Below, in pieces: positions 11,376 through 21,800 of a stretch of DNA of 64,000 nucleotides (position 1 is the stretch's first letter; the number at the start of each line of letters is the position of its first letter). Under the pieces are notes generated by a model. It saw only the letters and a list, made by a program, of their open reading frames with translations, was not told the DNA's origin and searched no databases. The stretch is from contig JAWKTV010000021.1 in the NCBI GenBank assembly GCA_041398905.1, positions 12,754 to 76,753 on the forward strand. The letters are read 5' to 3'. Position numbers and translations under genes: made by a program. This DNA is from JAWKTV01 sp041398905 (GTDB taxonomy: Bacteria > Planctomycetota > Planctomycetia > Planctomycetales > Planctomycetaceae).

Positions 11376-11714
11376 ATGTTGCGCGCACTTCTCTCTGACG
11401 AACAAGGGTTCGTCGTCTCAGCCGAACTCGTCTTGATCGCGACGCTGCTCGTCATTGGCCTGATCGTCGGCCTGTCCGAGGTCCAGCACGCGATCAACGC
11501 CGAGCTGAACGATGTCGGCGACGCGATCGGTAAGCTCAATCAGAGCTACCGTTACTCCGGCTTCTCGAAGCGCAAAGGAATGGGCTTCGCGTCCTTCACC
11601 CGTGGTTCCAGCTTCGCCGACACGATGGACGAATGTGACATGAACCAGTGCCAGATCGACTGCGATCCTCCGGTCGCCGAAGGTCCGAAGTACGGCGGCG
11701 GCTACGGCGACTGA
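11376..11714 (+). CDS. Small Flp-pilin-like membrane protein
   Basis: 112 residues from ATG 11376, preceded by AAGGGGA. The N-terminus MLRALLSDEQGFVVSAELVLIATLLVIGLIVGLSE is a short basic tail, an acidic EQG-F junction and one hydrophobic helix, the layout of type IVb (Flp) pilins and prepilin-like proteins, with the glycine before FVVSAE as the expected prepilin cleavage point. The rest is hydrophilic, with a cysteine cluster (ECDMNQCQIDC) and a Gly/Tyr-rich tail. Similar short proteins are common in Planctomycetes, and to my knowledge some have been mislabelled as branched-chain aminotransferases. No pilus assembly genes are nearby. A strong hairpin follows the gene. Confidence 0.65.
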   Translation: MLRALLSDEQGFVVSAELVLIATLLVIGLIVGLSEVQHAINAELNDVGDAIGKLNQSYRYSGFSKRKGMGFASFTRGSSFADTMDECDMNQCQIDCDPPVAEGPKYGGGYGD

Positions 11715-11741
11715 TCCTCGCCAGACCGTGTGAAATCAACA

Positions 11742-11779
11742 GCAAGGCCGGCCGGAGACTCGTCTCCGACCGGCCTTGC
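11742..11779 (+). terminator. Terminator hairpin after the pilin-like gene
   Basis: An 18-bp stem with a single mismatch (GCAAGGCCGG... at 11742-11759 and its partner at 11762-11779) and a 2-base loop, 28 bases past the stop codon. Only a short T stretch follows (CGTTTAAC), so its strength comes mainly from the stem. Confidence 0.7.
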
Positions 11780-11839
11780 GACGTTTAACACTTGATACGA
11801 AGCGACTCTGCCGCGTCGAACACTCGCCTGCCTGAAGCA

Positions 11840-12080
11840 TCATTCGGACTTTTGCGGTGCCGCCGCCCCGAGGTACTCAAACCGCGGGACGGCCCGTCCG
11901 TCGACCTGCACGCTCGACGAACATCGCCAGCGGGCGTACCCACAGGCCACGCTCACCGTACTCGGGTCGATAAACGACGAGATCTTCGTCGGTCTCGCTG
12001 TGCCGCGCGACACCGAGGACCGTGTACTCGTTGCCCTTGTAGTGCCGGTAACGGCCGGTTGGGAGAGGCTCCGCAGGCAT
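11840..12080 (-). CDS. DUF1653 family protein, with one frame break
   Basis: A short protein of about 80 residues. RYRHYKGNEYTVLGVARHSETD, DLVVYRPEYGERGLWVRP and MFVERV are the signature of the DUF1653 family, a small SH3-like fold of unknown function. The printed frame goes wrong after MFVER (near base 11915); moving frame gives QVDGRAVPRFEYLGAAAPQKSE and a stop at 11840-11842, which is the expected family ending. The start ATG overlaps the stop of the upstream peptidase gene in a TGATG arrangement, so translational coupling with it is likely. Confidence 0.8.
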
Positions 12081-13886
12081 CACAGTTCACCACACAGGTT
12101 GACGAACTCGTCGACCCGCTGTTCGACAATATCAAGACTCTTGTTCCAGAAGTCGGGCCGGCGCAGGTCCTGCCCGATGGTCGAGAGCACGGCATCCTCG
12201 GCGCTCATGCAGCCGGTCGCCAGCAGCAGGTCGCAGTACTTGCGGCTGAACTCGGGCCCAGCCTCGCGGGCCATCGCGTACACCCCCTGCGAGAGCAGAA
12301 AGCCGAATGTGTAGGGAAAGTTGTAGAAGGGCCAGCCGCCAATATAGAAGTGCAGCTTGCTGACCCAGAAGCCCGGGTAGTAGCCGTCGTCCGCGAGTCC
12401 GCCGAGGTAGGCTGCCTGCTGGGCTTCGCGCATCAGCTCGTAGAATCGCTCGGTCGAAAGTTCACCCGCGTGTCGCTCCTGGTGGTAACGGTCCTCGAAC
12501 AGGAACCGGCAGTGGATGTTCATCAGGAACGACACACCGTCGGCGCACATGTTGTCGAGGATCGAGAGCTTCTCGTACACGGTCGGCGCGTCGGCCAATC
12601 GGCGGTCATTGACCACCGCCTCCGCGAACGTCGACGCCGTCTCCGCCAGGTTCATCGGGTAATCCCTCAGGAACGCCGGCTGCTGCCGGAGCACGTACGA
12701 GTGGTACGCGTGCCCCAGCTCATGCGCGAGCGTCGACATGCTGTCGGCCGAGCCGGTGAAGGTCATGAAGATGCGGCTCTGGGCTTTCGTCGGCAGGCCG
12801 GTACAGAAACCTCCCTGACGCTTGCCGGAGCGGTTCTCGGCCTCGACCCAGCCGTCCCGCATCGCCCGCTCGGAGAAGTCGCCGAGATCACTGCTGAACT
12901 CGCTCAGCGTCTTCGAGACGGTGCCGCACGCTTCCTCCCAGCTCAGCTCCGCGCCGCCGCTCACTCGTTGCCCGGGGGGCAGCGGGATCGGCGCCTGGGT
13001 GTCGAACCAGCTCAGCTTCTCCAGCCCCAGCAACTTCGCCTTCGCGTCGAAATAGCGGAGCAGGCAACTCTTGCGATCGGTAATCGTGCCCCACATCGTG
13101 TCGAGCGTTTGCCGCGACATGCGATTGAGCTGCAACGGCACTGCGAGGTGATCCACCCCCAATCGCTTGTACCGGGTCAGCCGCGCCCCGGAAATGTGAT
13201 TGAGCGCATCGGCGCAGGTGTCCGCGATGCCGTCCCAGGCCTTCGAAGCCGCGTAGAAATTGTTACGGCGGACGCTACGTTCCGGCGAATCATACTGCAC
13301 CTGCCCGGGCGACTTCTCAACCAGTTCGCCCCGCTCCATCAGGGTGATGCAACCCGCCCGACAGCCGATCGTACAGTCGCGACCAGGCTTGCAGGCCATC
13401 GACCGCGAGGTCGGCCGCGAGCAGTTCCTGCCCCTTCGGGAGCCGCAGCCCGGCGGCGCGCTGCCGCTCCTGAAGATAAAACAGAATGCTCTTGAGGTCC
13501 GAGTCTTGCTCGACGATCGTCTCCAACCGTTGCGCGTCAAGTTCCTTCAGGCCAAACTCGACGCTCGTCAGTGCCTGCTGCCAGAGAGGATCAAAGGAAG
13601 ACAGGGTGCCTTCGATTCGCTGGAACGTCTTATTGCCGGCGTCGTCCGCCGCATGGCAGCCCACGAACGCGCACAGGTCTTCGTACCGTGACTGAACCGC
13701 CGCCATCCGCGTCAGGAATGCCGACCACGTATCCGGCGCCACGTCGAAGGCCGGAAGTGCCTCGGAGTCTTCGGCGAGCTGCTTCAGGTCGGCCTCGACC
13801 CCTTTGAGCAGCGCCGAGAACTGTTCGGTCTCGGGACGAGGATAGAGCGAGTCGAGATCCCAATTCTCCGGGTATTGCTTACTCAT
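12080..13886 (-). CDS. pepF: Oligoendopeptidase F (M3 metallopeptidase), with one frame break
   Basis: About 602 residues from ATG 13886 (MSKQYPENWDLDSLYP), the usual PepF length and opening. The zinc-binding HELGHAYH motif lies about two-thirds along, followed by the downstream metal-ligand helix (NLAETASTFAEAVV) and the M3 segments FEDRYHQERHAGELS and FYIGGWPFYNFPYTFGFLLS. The frame breaks near 13350, between RLYDRLSG and CITLMERGELVEK; both sides fit the family. The enzyme cleaves oligopeptides in the cytoplasm. It ends with a one-base overlap onto the DUF1653 gene. Confidence 0.9.
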
Positions 13887-14220
13887 CGGCGGCTGCGGGC
13901 GGAAGGAGTCAGGACATGTCGACCGCCGCTGTTGCGGGCCGCGGGGACAGGCTGTCTCGAGGAATGTTGATTGGTTATGGCGGCATCCTAGCGGACGTCG
14001 CACTGGTCCGCACAGCGAACCGAAACGCGTCCCGCTACCGACGAACTGGCTCGAACAAGTCGCTCCGGCGGATGGTCCAGGCGACTGCCTTGCTGTCGAC
14101 TTGAAGTCCGATCGAGATGCGTCGATGATTCCCCGCACCATCTCGGCCCGTCCGGGTAAGTTCACGCGACTCGGCACCAACCGCGTCATCGCTCCGCCGC
14201 GAGCCTCTCCGCGATCCAGC
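13887..14220. other. Divergent intergenic region (pepF / symporter)
   Basis: 334 bases between divergently transcribed genes. Frames open across it are weak extensions of the flanking genes. No clear promoter pair or operator was recognised. Confidence 0.5.
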
Positions 14221-15786
14221 ATGCATCCATTCGATCTCGCGACAATTGTCGTCTATCTGCTGTCGATCATCGGACTCGGCATGCTGTTCGGCCGGCATCA
14301 ATCGCGACAGGAGTTCTTCAACGCCAGTGGTTCGATGGGCTGGCTCGCCGTTGGCCTGAGTGTGATGGCGACGCTGTTTTCCTCCAACAGCTTCGTCTTC
14401 TATCCCGCCGCCGTCTTTGGCGACAACCTCCGCATTGCGATGACGCTCGTCGCCCTGTCGCTGATGACCCCGGTGGTGATGTACGTCTTCATCCCGGTTT
14501 ACACGCGACTGCGGGTCGCGACCGCCTATGAGTACCTCGAGAAGCGGTTCCACCTGTCGATTCGGCTCCTCGCCAGCGGTCTGTTCATCCTGCTCCGGAT
14601 CGGCTGGATGGCCTCAGCGACCTACGCGGCGGCGGTCGTCGTCTCCAGCGCCACCGGCTGGCCCCTTGTCTCGGTCATCATCGGCATCGGAGCCGTCTCG
14701 GTCTTCTACACCATGTTCGGCGGACTCCGGGCGGTGATGTGGACCGACGTCATTCAGTTCGGTGTTTTCGCGGCGACCATCGTCGCCACGCTGGTGCTCG
14801 TGATGAGCACCACGGGCCTCTCGTTGCCGGAGATGTCGCGAACCTACTTCGAGCGCGGCGATCATCTGCTGGTCGACTTCGCCCCGTCGATGACTCTCAA
14901 ATACGGCAGTTGGGCGATCGTGTTGGGGCTGTTCCTCGAAGGACTCTCCGCCTTCGGAGCGGATCAGGTGGCGGTGCAGCGCTACCTTTCCGCCACGTCC
15001 GAGAAAACATCACAACGGTGAGCGCTCCTCAATATCATCGCGATCTGGTTCGTGCTGCCGGGGTTGATGATGATCGGTGTCGGTTTGTACGCCTACTACG
15101 TCAGCCATCCGCAGGAGCTGGGGGAGGAGTCCCTCGCCGCGGTCTTCGCCAATGACCTCGATCACAAGGTCGCCGATCGTGCCATGCCGCTGTTCGCGAA
15201 GACTCACTTCCCGCCCGGCATGATGGGGTTGTTCCTCGCCGCCCTGCTGGCGGCGATCATGTCCAGTATCGACTCCGGTATCCACAGCGTCACCACCGCG
15301 ATGATCGTCGACTTTCGCGATCGGCTGTTCCCGCGGCTGCGACCCGAAGACGAGGCCCAGGACGTTTGGCTGATTCGTTGCATTCTCCTGGGAGTCGGAG
15401 CGACGGCCATTACACTCGCATGCTTCGTCGGGCCGCTCGGCAGCGTCTTTGACATCGCCAAAAAGCTCACGGGCGCGTTCGGCGCGCCGCTCCTGGGAAT
15501 CTTCGTTCTCGCGTTATTCTCCCGGCGGGCCGAGTGGGTGGGCGTGCTCGTCAGCGGCGTCGTCAGCACCCTTGTCACCCTCTGGCTGATGTACACGCAG
15601 GACTGGTTCTCGATGTGGTACTGGCCGATCGGCTTCACGATGACCGTCGGCCTGGGCTGGCTCTTCAGCCTGCTGATGCCGCAGCGGCCGACGGAGTTCA
15701 CCTACCTGCAGTTGATGCGGCGCCCGCTGCCGCACCACGATACAGCGCATCCAAGTCCCGGCGATGGTTCCGCGAGCCAACCATGA
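14221..15786 (+). CDS. Sodium:solute symporter (SSS family), with an in-frame TGA
   Basis: About 521 residues from ATG 14221 (MHPFDLATIVVYLLSIIGLGMLFG), with some 13 membrane helices in the SSS/SLC5 order. Family signatures include FFNASGSMGWLAVGLSVMATLFSSNSF, TAYEYLEKRFH, VFYTMFGGLRAVMWTDVIQF and MMGLFLAALLAAIMSSIDSGIHS. The coding frame is interrupted by TGA at 15019-15021, after SATSEKTSQR; the same frame continues as ALLNIIAIWFVLPGLMMIG, so the break is an in-frame stop, either a substitution or two compensating indels. The stop overlaps the start of the downstream creatininase-family gene by 4 bases (ATGA), so uptake and hydrolysis of one substrate may be coupled. Confidence 0.85.
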
Positions 15787-16571
15787 AGTACACGGAACTA
15801 ACTGCTCCTGAACTCCGTCAGCTCGATCGCGACCAGACCCTGGTCATCGTGCCGATCGCCGCGGTCGAGCAGCATGGCCCGCACCTCCCCACGGGCACCG
15901 ACAGCATCATCTGCACCGCCCTCGCCGAAGCAATCGAGTCGCGGCTGCAGCAGCGAACTTTGCTGCTCCCCACATCCTGGCACGGTGCCAGCGCTCATCA
16001 CCTGCGGTTTGGCGCGACGCTTGACTCTCCGCTGGATAACTACCTCCACACGCTCGGCGACCTGCTCCGATCACTGCTGCGAGACGGGTTTCTCCGCATC
16101 ATGTTGCTGAACGGGCACGGCGGCAACGTTGATCCGCTCCGCGTCGTATTACGAATCGTGCAGCTCGATTTCCCCAACGCCCTGCTCGTCGGTGGCTCCT
16201 ACTGGGCCGGTGCGCAAGACATCATCGAGCGAGAGCTTGAGGGAGAACATCGCTTCGTCGGGCATGCTTGCGAGTTCGAGACATCGATGATCCTGTACCT
16301 GCGTCCCGATCTCGTACGGATGGAAGAGCTGCGCGACGCCGGGACGCTGATACCCGATCAGATCGATGGGCTGTTCGTCAGCCGCGACATGCGGCAGCGG
16401 ACCTCGGCTGGCTGCACAGGCCGGCCTGACCTCGCCACGGCTGACAAAGGTCGCCGACTCTTCGAAGCAATGACCGAACGGCTCGAGGCCACCGCCGAGG
16501 GACTGCTTCGCGAACCTCGCGGCATGACGTTCGACGAATTCGTCAGCGCTGACGAAGGGGACTCCGCCTGA
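15783..16571 (+). CDS. Creatininase-family amidohydrolase
   Basis: 262 residues. The metal-binding signature of creatininase/ArfB-like enzymes is clear: IAAVEQHGPHLPTGTD near residue 27, a HGASAHHLRF segment near 70, LLNGHGGN near 110, and CEFETSMILYLRP near 165. These Zn- or Mn-dependent enzymes hydrolyse cyclic amides such as creatinine or formamide-type substrates; the exact one is not readable. The ATG overlaps the symporter stop (ATGA), which strongly suggests a two-gene operon in which the transporter supplies the hydrolase. Confidence 0.88.
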   Translation: MKYTELTAPELRQLDRDQTLVIVPIAAVEQHGPHLPTGTDSIICTALAEAIESRLQQRTLLLPTSWHGASAHHLRFGATLDSPLDNYLHTLGDLLRSLLRDGFLRIMLLNGHGGNVDPLRVVLRIVQLDFPNALLVGGSYWAGAQDIIERELEGEHRFVGHACEFETSMILYLRPDLVRMEELRDAGTLIPDQIDGLFVSRDMRQRTSAGCTGRPDLATADKGRRLFEAMTERLEATAEGLLREPRGMTFDEFVSADEGDSA

Positions 16572-16631
16572 GTCGATCGATGAACCATCACGCCCAGGTG
16601 GTCGCGCCCGCGAGCCGACGCACCCCGCGGA

Positions 16632-17669
16632 TCAAACGTTCTCAGGCAGCTTGCTGAAGATCATGCGACCCGCGCTGTTCTGCAGGACGCTGGTGACCAC
16701 CGTGTCGACCTCTTCGCCCAGCATCTTGGCACCCTGGTCAACGACTACCATCGTGCCATCGTCGAGGTAGCCGACTCCCTGCCCGGCCGACTCACCTTCC
16801 TTGATGATCTTGATGCGGACATGCTCGCCCGGAATGAAGCGGGGCTTAAGCGAGTTACTGACGTCGTTGAGGTTGACGACCGTCACCCCCTGCACGCCGG
16901 CCAGCTTGTTCAGGTTGAGATCGTTGGTGATCAGTCGACCGTTGAACTGCTTCGAGACCTCGATCAAACGCTGGTCGACCGACTTCCCTTTGATATTGTC
17001 AGTCTCGACCACCCGGACTTCGAGCTTCGGGTTCTGCTGCAGGACCTTCAGGATGTCCAGGCCACGGCGGCCGCGACTGCGGCGCAGCTTGTCATGGCTG
17101 TCCGCGATGTCCTGCACCTCCAGCAGAATGAACTGGGGCACCAGCAGCTCCGAGTCGAGAATGTGCGTTCCCGCCAAGTCCGCGATTCGCCCGTCGATGA
17201 GCGCACTGCTGTCGACGATGAACGGCCGGCCCGCCTTCAACTCACGCGAGAACTCCACATACGGGATCACGAAGCGAAAATCGTCTTTCGTCTGCAGCAT
17301 GAACGTGATGCACAAGTAAGGCATCGCCAGAAACATCAGCAGCGAGATCGCTCCCTCGAACTTCGCTCCCTCCGGGCCAATGAAATCCCGCCCCGCGAAA
17401 ACCGGGTGCAGCGCCAGTCCCATCAGGTACGACAGCAACACACCAATCAACAAGCCGAAGTAAACCGCAGAGACGATCTCGACCGGCTTGCGCGGAATCA
17501 GCACATCCAGCAGCAGAATCAGTGAAGCCACGGTGATCATGATCGCCGCCGCCGCGACCGGGTGCTGTTTGATGACCTGCGGTGCCCCTGTGTCCGGAGC
17601 CGCCACGTAGGTCACGATCGCGCCGACCGCGATGAGAAAGTAGATCACTCGAATGACGAACAGGAGCAT
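16632..17669 (-). CDS. Membrane-anchored PIN-TRAM domain protein (YacL-like)
   Basis: 345 residues. Four hydrophobic helices occupy about residues 1-140. A PIN nuclease domain follows, with FIVDSSALIDGRIADL carrying the first catalytic Asp and later acidic residues (EVQDIADS, LITNDLNLNKLA), then a C-terminal TRAM-like RNA-binding domain (HVRIKIIKEGESAGQGVGYLDDGTMVVV). The order TM-PIN-TRAM is that of the Bacillus YacL family, a putative membrane-tethered RNase. It converges on the creatininase gene and is probably monocistronic. Confidence 0.88.
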   Translation of the reverse strand: MLLFVIRVIYFLIAVGAIVTYVAAPDTGAPQVIKQHPVAAAAIMITVASLILLLDVLIPRKPVEIVSAVYFGLLIGVLLSYLMGLALHPVFAGRDFIGPEGAKFEGAISLLMFLAMPYLCITFMLQTKDDFRFVIPYVEFSRELKAGRPFIVDSSALIDGRIADLAGTHILDSELLVPQFILLEVQDIADSHDKLRRSRGRRGLDILKVLQQNPKLEVRVVETDNIKGKSVDQRLIEVSKQFNGRLITNDLNLNKLAGVQGVTVVNLNDVSNSLKPRFIPGEHVRIKIIKEGESAGQGVGYLDDGTMVVVDQGAKMLGEEVDTVVTSVLQNSAGRMIFSKLPENV

Positions 17670-17942
17670 CGGTGGAACCAGATGTGGCAGATTATGGCGA
17701 CGGAGGAATGGTACATCGGAATGGACGCAACGGTTGCTACCGCTGCCAACACTCCAGCCAAACTCTTCCGGGAGGGGGCCCGAACAGGTGGGATCGCTGC
17801 ATGCAGGTTGGACGGCGAGCGCGACTGTTCAATCCTGCCTGCTACTCCATCCTAGGCGACACCGCGCGACTTTCCACGCTCCGCCACGCATCATTCGCCA
17901 TGATTGTGATGGCGTCACCACCGTGCGCACGGTCCGGCCACT

Positions 17943-18678
17943 TCAGTTCCCCGCTGGCAAGGTCAGTGTAAACCGCGTTCCCTTACCCGGCTCGCTCTCG
18001 CATTCCACCGATCCAGCATGCCTCGACGATCTTCCGCACTGTCGGCAGCCCCAGCCCGCTCCCTCCTGGCTTCGTTGAGAAGAACGCCTCGAACATCCGG
18101 CACCGGGCCTGCTCACTCACCCCGGACCGGTGTCGATGATCGTCAACTCCACGCGGCCGTTGCTCGCGCGGGTCTGGATCTCCAACTGGCCGCCATTCAC
18201 CATCGCCTGCTCGGCATTCAGCACCAGGTTCTGCAGCACCTGACGCATTAGCAGTGGATCGAAGTCGATTGATGGCAAGTCGGACGCCAGATGCAGGCTG
18301 ACATCGATACCGTGGCGTGCCGCCTGCGGGCGATACATCTCGATGAAGTCCGTCACCAGCCGCTCCCAGATCGCCACTCACCGGATGCGGCTCGCCGGCC
18401 CGGGCGAACTGCAGGAAAGCCGTCAGCACATCTTCCAGATGCACACATTCCCGGCGGATTCGCTCGAGCTTGGTTGTCATGCGCCGAATCCGCGGATCAT
18501 CGCTCTCCTCGGCATCCTCGACCAGCAAGTCAAGATTCATGCGAATCGTCGAGAGTGGATTCCGCACCTCGTGCGCCAGCCCTCCCGCGAGCTGCGCAAT
18601 CTCGGCGTAGTTCTGTCGAAGCTGCGCGTTGGCGGTCGACGCAGCGTCCTGCTTCGCTGCGGGGTAACTGGCGGACAT
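17943..18678 (-). CDS. Small cytosolic sensor histidine kinase (HisKA-HATPase), with about three frame breaks
   Basis: About 245 residues after repair. After a short N-terminus comes the HisKA dimerisation helix with the phospho-acceptor box LAGGLAHEVRNPLSTIRMNLDLL (His about residue 36). The HATPase domain is split over frames: AIWERLVTDFIEMYRPQAA, then RQVLQNLVLNAEQAM (N box) and VELTIIDTGPG (G1), then VSEQARCRMFEAFFSTKPGGSGLGLPTVRKIV (F and G2), and in a third frame SVECESEPGKGTRFTLTLPAGN to the stop at 17943. The G1 break is cured by adding one G to a GGGG run. No input or membrane domain is present, so the signal probably comes from a partner. No response regulator lies next to it. It is downstream of the DNA-end-processing block (218-base gap). 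Confidence 0.8.
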
Positions 18679-18896
18679 CGGCGGATTCCTCGTCGGGCGT
18701 CCTCGCTAGCCGCCGAACATGCCGAACGGTGCACACGGGACCACTCGCTCGTTGTCTCACAGCATGGCCCGCGATGCAATCAATCCCGCCCGCGATCGTC
18801 GGCTTCTCGTAACCACGAGACGATTCTCGCCCACCCAGCCGCGCGGATCGCCAATTCCCGCAGTCGCAACCTGACCGGAAATGTTCGACCAGCAGC

Positions 18897-21800
18897 TCAC
18901 GACGATGCCGGAAAGAGCGACGGCCCCTCGGTACTGTCGCTCTTCGTGCGACGGCCCCGGCCCTTGCGGCCCGTTCGCAACCGCGATGCTCCCTCAGCGT
19001 CCGCATCACCAACCTCTTCCGTGACTCCCTGCAGCTCTATGATCGGCTCCCCCGGGCAGACCTGTTCCCACAGCTCCACCGTACGCCGGTGACACGACAG
19101 CAGCACCACCTGCGTCGTCGCCGAGCACTCCGCCAGTACCCGCAGTGTCTGCCTCGCCCGCGTCTCATCGAAATGATTGAGCACGTCATCCATGATGAGC
19201 GGCAACGGCTCGTGGGTCTGGCAATAGTCCATCGCGAACGCCAGCCGAATCGCCAGATACACGAGGTCGGAGCCGCCGGTGCTCAACTGGTCCGGCCGCA
19301 GCTCTTGGCCGCCGCGATCCAGCACCCGCAGGTCGCCGGCCATCGATCCGTCCGTACCGAGTGTCCGCCGCAAGCCCACGTATTCTCCTTGCGTCATGCG
19401 ACTGAGCAGTTCGCCGACGTCATCCAGCAGCTTCGGCTGGCGCTCCTTCTGAAACCGGTCGAGCGCCCGCCGCATCAGCGCATCGGTGATCGCCAACGGC
19501 CCCCATTGATGCACCAGCGCCGCCAGTTTGGCCCGACGATCCTCCAGTTGGGCCGCCAGATCTCGGGCATCGGTGCTGGTCGACAGCTTCGCGAGCTGAG
19601 AGACGATCCCCTGCAGCGAAGTGACCTCCCGCTTGTAAGTCTCTTCCAGATGCTCCAGATCCTCCGACAAAGACCGCTCCCGCGCTCGCAGATCTGCTTC
19701 GCCCGATCCAGCCAACTCCGTCCCCCGGGCCTCCCACTCCTCTCCCAGTGCCATCCGCAAATTGACCTGCAACTGACTCATTTGCTGGTCGAGCGCGGCG
19801 GCCTGTTCAAACTGAGCGACCGCGTGCGACAGCACCGCAGCGTTCGCGCAGCCGCACCGCGTCGCCAGTTCGCCCAGATCCTGATCGAGCCGGTCCATTT
19901 CGCGGCGGCGGCTATCGAGCTTCTGCTGCACCTCGCGCCGCCGCTGTGTGGCCGTGTCAAAGGCGTTCCGCGCGGTCCGGGCTTCCTCCAGCGATTCACC
20001 CAGCCGCTCCGCGCGTTCGGCCAGTGTGCCCGTACTCGACAACCCCGCTGACTGCGACAGTGCGTCGACCTCGCTGCGAATCCTTTCCAGTTCGGCCCGC
20101 TCGTTCCCCAGCCGCTCCGTGAGTCGATTCACCGCATCACGAGCCTGCGTATTGCTCGCCAACTGCGAGAGCACCTCACTCGCGCTGTCGATTCGCCAGC
20201 CGCGCGGCAAGTTGAGCGCGATCAGCCATTGCTCGAATCGAACTTTCCACTGTCCACGCCGCCGACTCGCTTCGTGCTCCTCCGGCTCCAACAGTTCGAT
20301 CTCGCCAAGGGTCCGATCCAGTTGAGTACTCAGCTCCCGCCGCGACTGCTCGGCCGACCGCACCTGCAGCGCCCGCTCCTCGACCCGTTTGACAACGGCG
20401 GTTTCCGTCGGCCCCAGTCGCTCCCCGGCGAATTGCCGCAGTTCGGCCGCGCTGGTTTCGACGCGTTGCGTTAGCGCGTCAACCTGCTGCTGGGTCGACG
20501 CGAGCTGCGAGATAGCCGCGCAGTACTGCTCGCACTGACTGTGCCAATCCAACATGGCGGCAGGGGACCGTGGGGTGATGCCGCTCAACCGCCACTCGGC
20601 GCACCAGCGTTCTTCCATCTGTTGGATCGCCGACTCGCACTCCAGCAGGTCGTCGTTGCAGAGCGCGAGCTGCTCTTCGCGCTCATCGACCTCTCGAACC
20701 ATTTGCTCGCGCCGGGCGATTGCGTCAGCCTGGGAGAAGCTTTCGTCCGCCAGCCGGTCCGACTCTTGCAAGGCGGCTTCGTACAACTCGGCGAGCCTGT
20801 TCGGCCGACCGGCCGTCCATTCGTCAATCGCCGATCGATCGGCGTCGGTGACTTCACCTGCGGAGTCGAATCATGTCGTCCGAATCAACTTCCAGCCCTC
20901 GTCGCGGCGCTGGCGGGCCGCCTGCAATCGCTCCTGCAGGTCGTGCTCCGTCTGCGCGGTGTGCCGATGCAGTGCCGTCCGCTTTCGCTCGAACTGAATG
21001 CGGGCGTCATCGACCCGGCTGCGGGCTGTGTCCGCCGCCAGTCGCAGATTCTCCAATTCCTCTCGATACTCGATGATCGTTTGTCGCAGGGGGATCGCAG
21101 CCAGCACCGACTCCGACAGCGAGGCTTCCAGTGGTCCCTCCAGCGACTCCCGCAGCAGCGACGACGACTTCAGCAGCTCCTGTCGTTGAAACTCGGCCGA
21201 CCTGACTTCTTCCACCTCACGCTGCCATCGCCGCGCCCAGTTCCACGCGGTCTCCCCAGACCTCGACTGACTCCTGCGCCGGCAACCGCTCGTGCTCCTC
21301 TCGCAGCTTGCGGAGATCACGATCGAGCTTGTCGCGCATGGTTCGCAGGTTTTCCCACTCCACTCGCCAGTCAGTGTCCTCTTTCCGCAGCGTATCGAAC
21401 TCCTGCTGCAGCTTGATCGTCACCAGCGGGACTTCGTCATCACCCCACACGCTGGCGAACTCTTCGAGCTTCACCGCGCGCCCCCGCAGGTCGCGATCGT
21501 TGTCGTCGACGCTCTGCTGCAGCGCGCGGATCCGCTCCACCTGTCGCTGCAACGCAGTTACGCGATCCGCGAAGGAGAGCAGTTCCAGCTGCGAATCGGT
21601 CAGCGGCCGCGGCTCGGCAAGCGCGTCCAGTTCGGCCTGTAACTCCGCGACGCTCGACGCCACCGGCGCACGCGACCGCTCGATGTCGCGACAGATCGCG
21701 GCCGTCTCTGGTGTGACCGCCGCCTGCAGTTCGATCAACGCGCGAGCCGCCCGCACACGCTGCAGTTCCAGCCACAACGGCCGCGCCTCGGCCATTTGCG

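Noticed and set aside
11792..13495. A 567-codon frame opposite the oligoendopeptidase gene
   Set aside because: It is a shadow frame: the minus strand carries the conserved HELGH peptidase and DUF1653.
9255..21000. In-frame TGA codons in the MotA-like, symporter and yhaN-like genes as evidence for TGA recoding or selenocysteine
   Set aside because: Many intact genes here end in TGA, tryptophan is encoded by TGG throughout, and the MotA case is explained by two homopolymer errors. No SECIS-like hairpin was identified.
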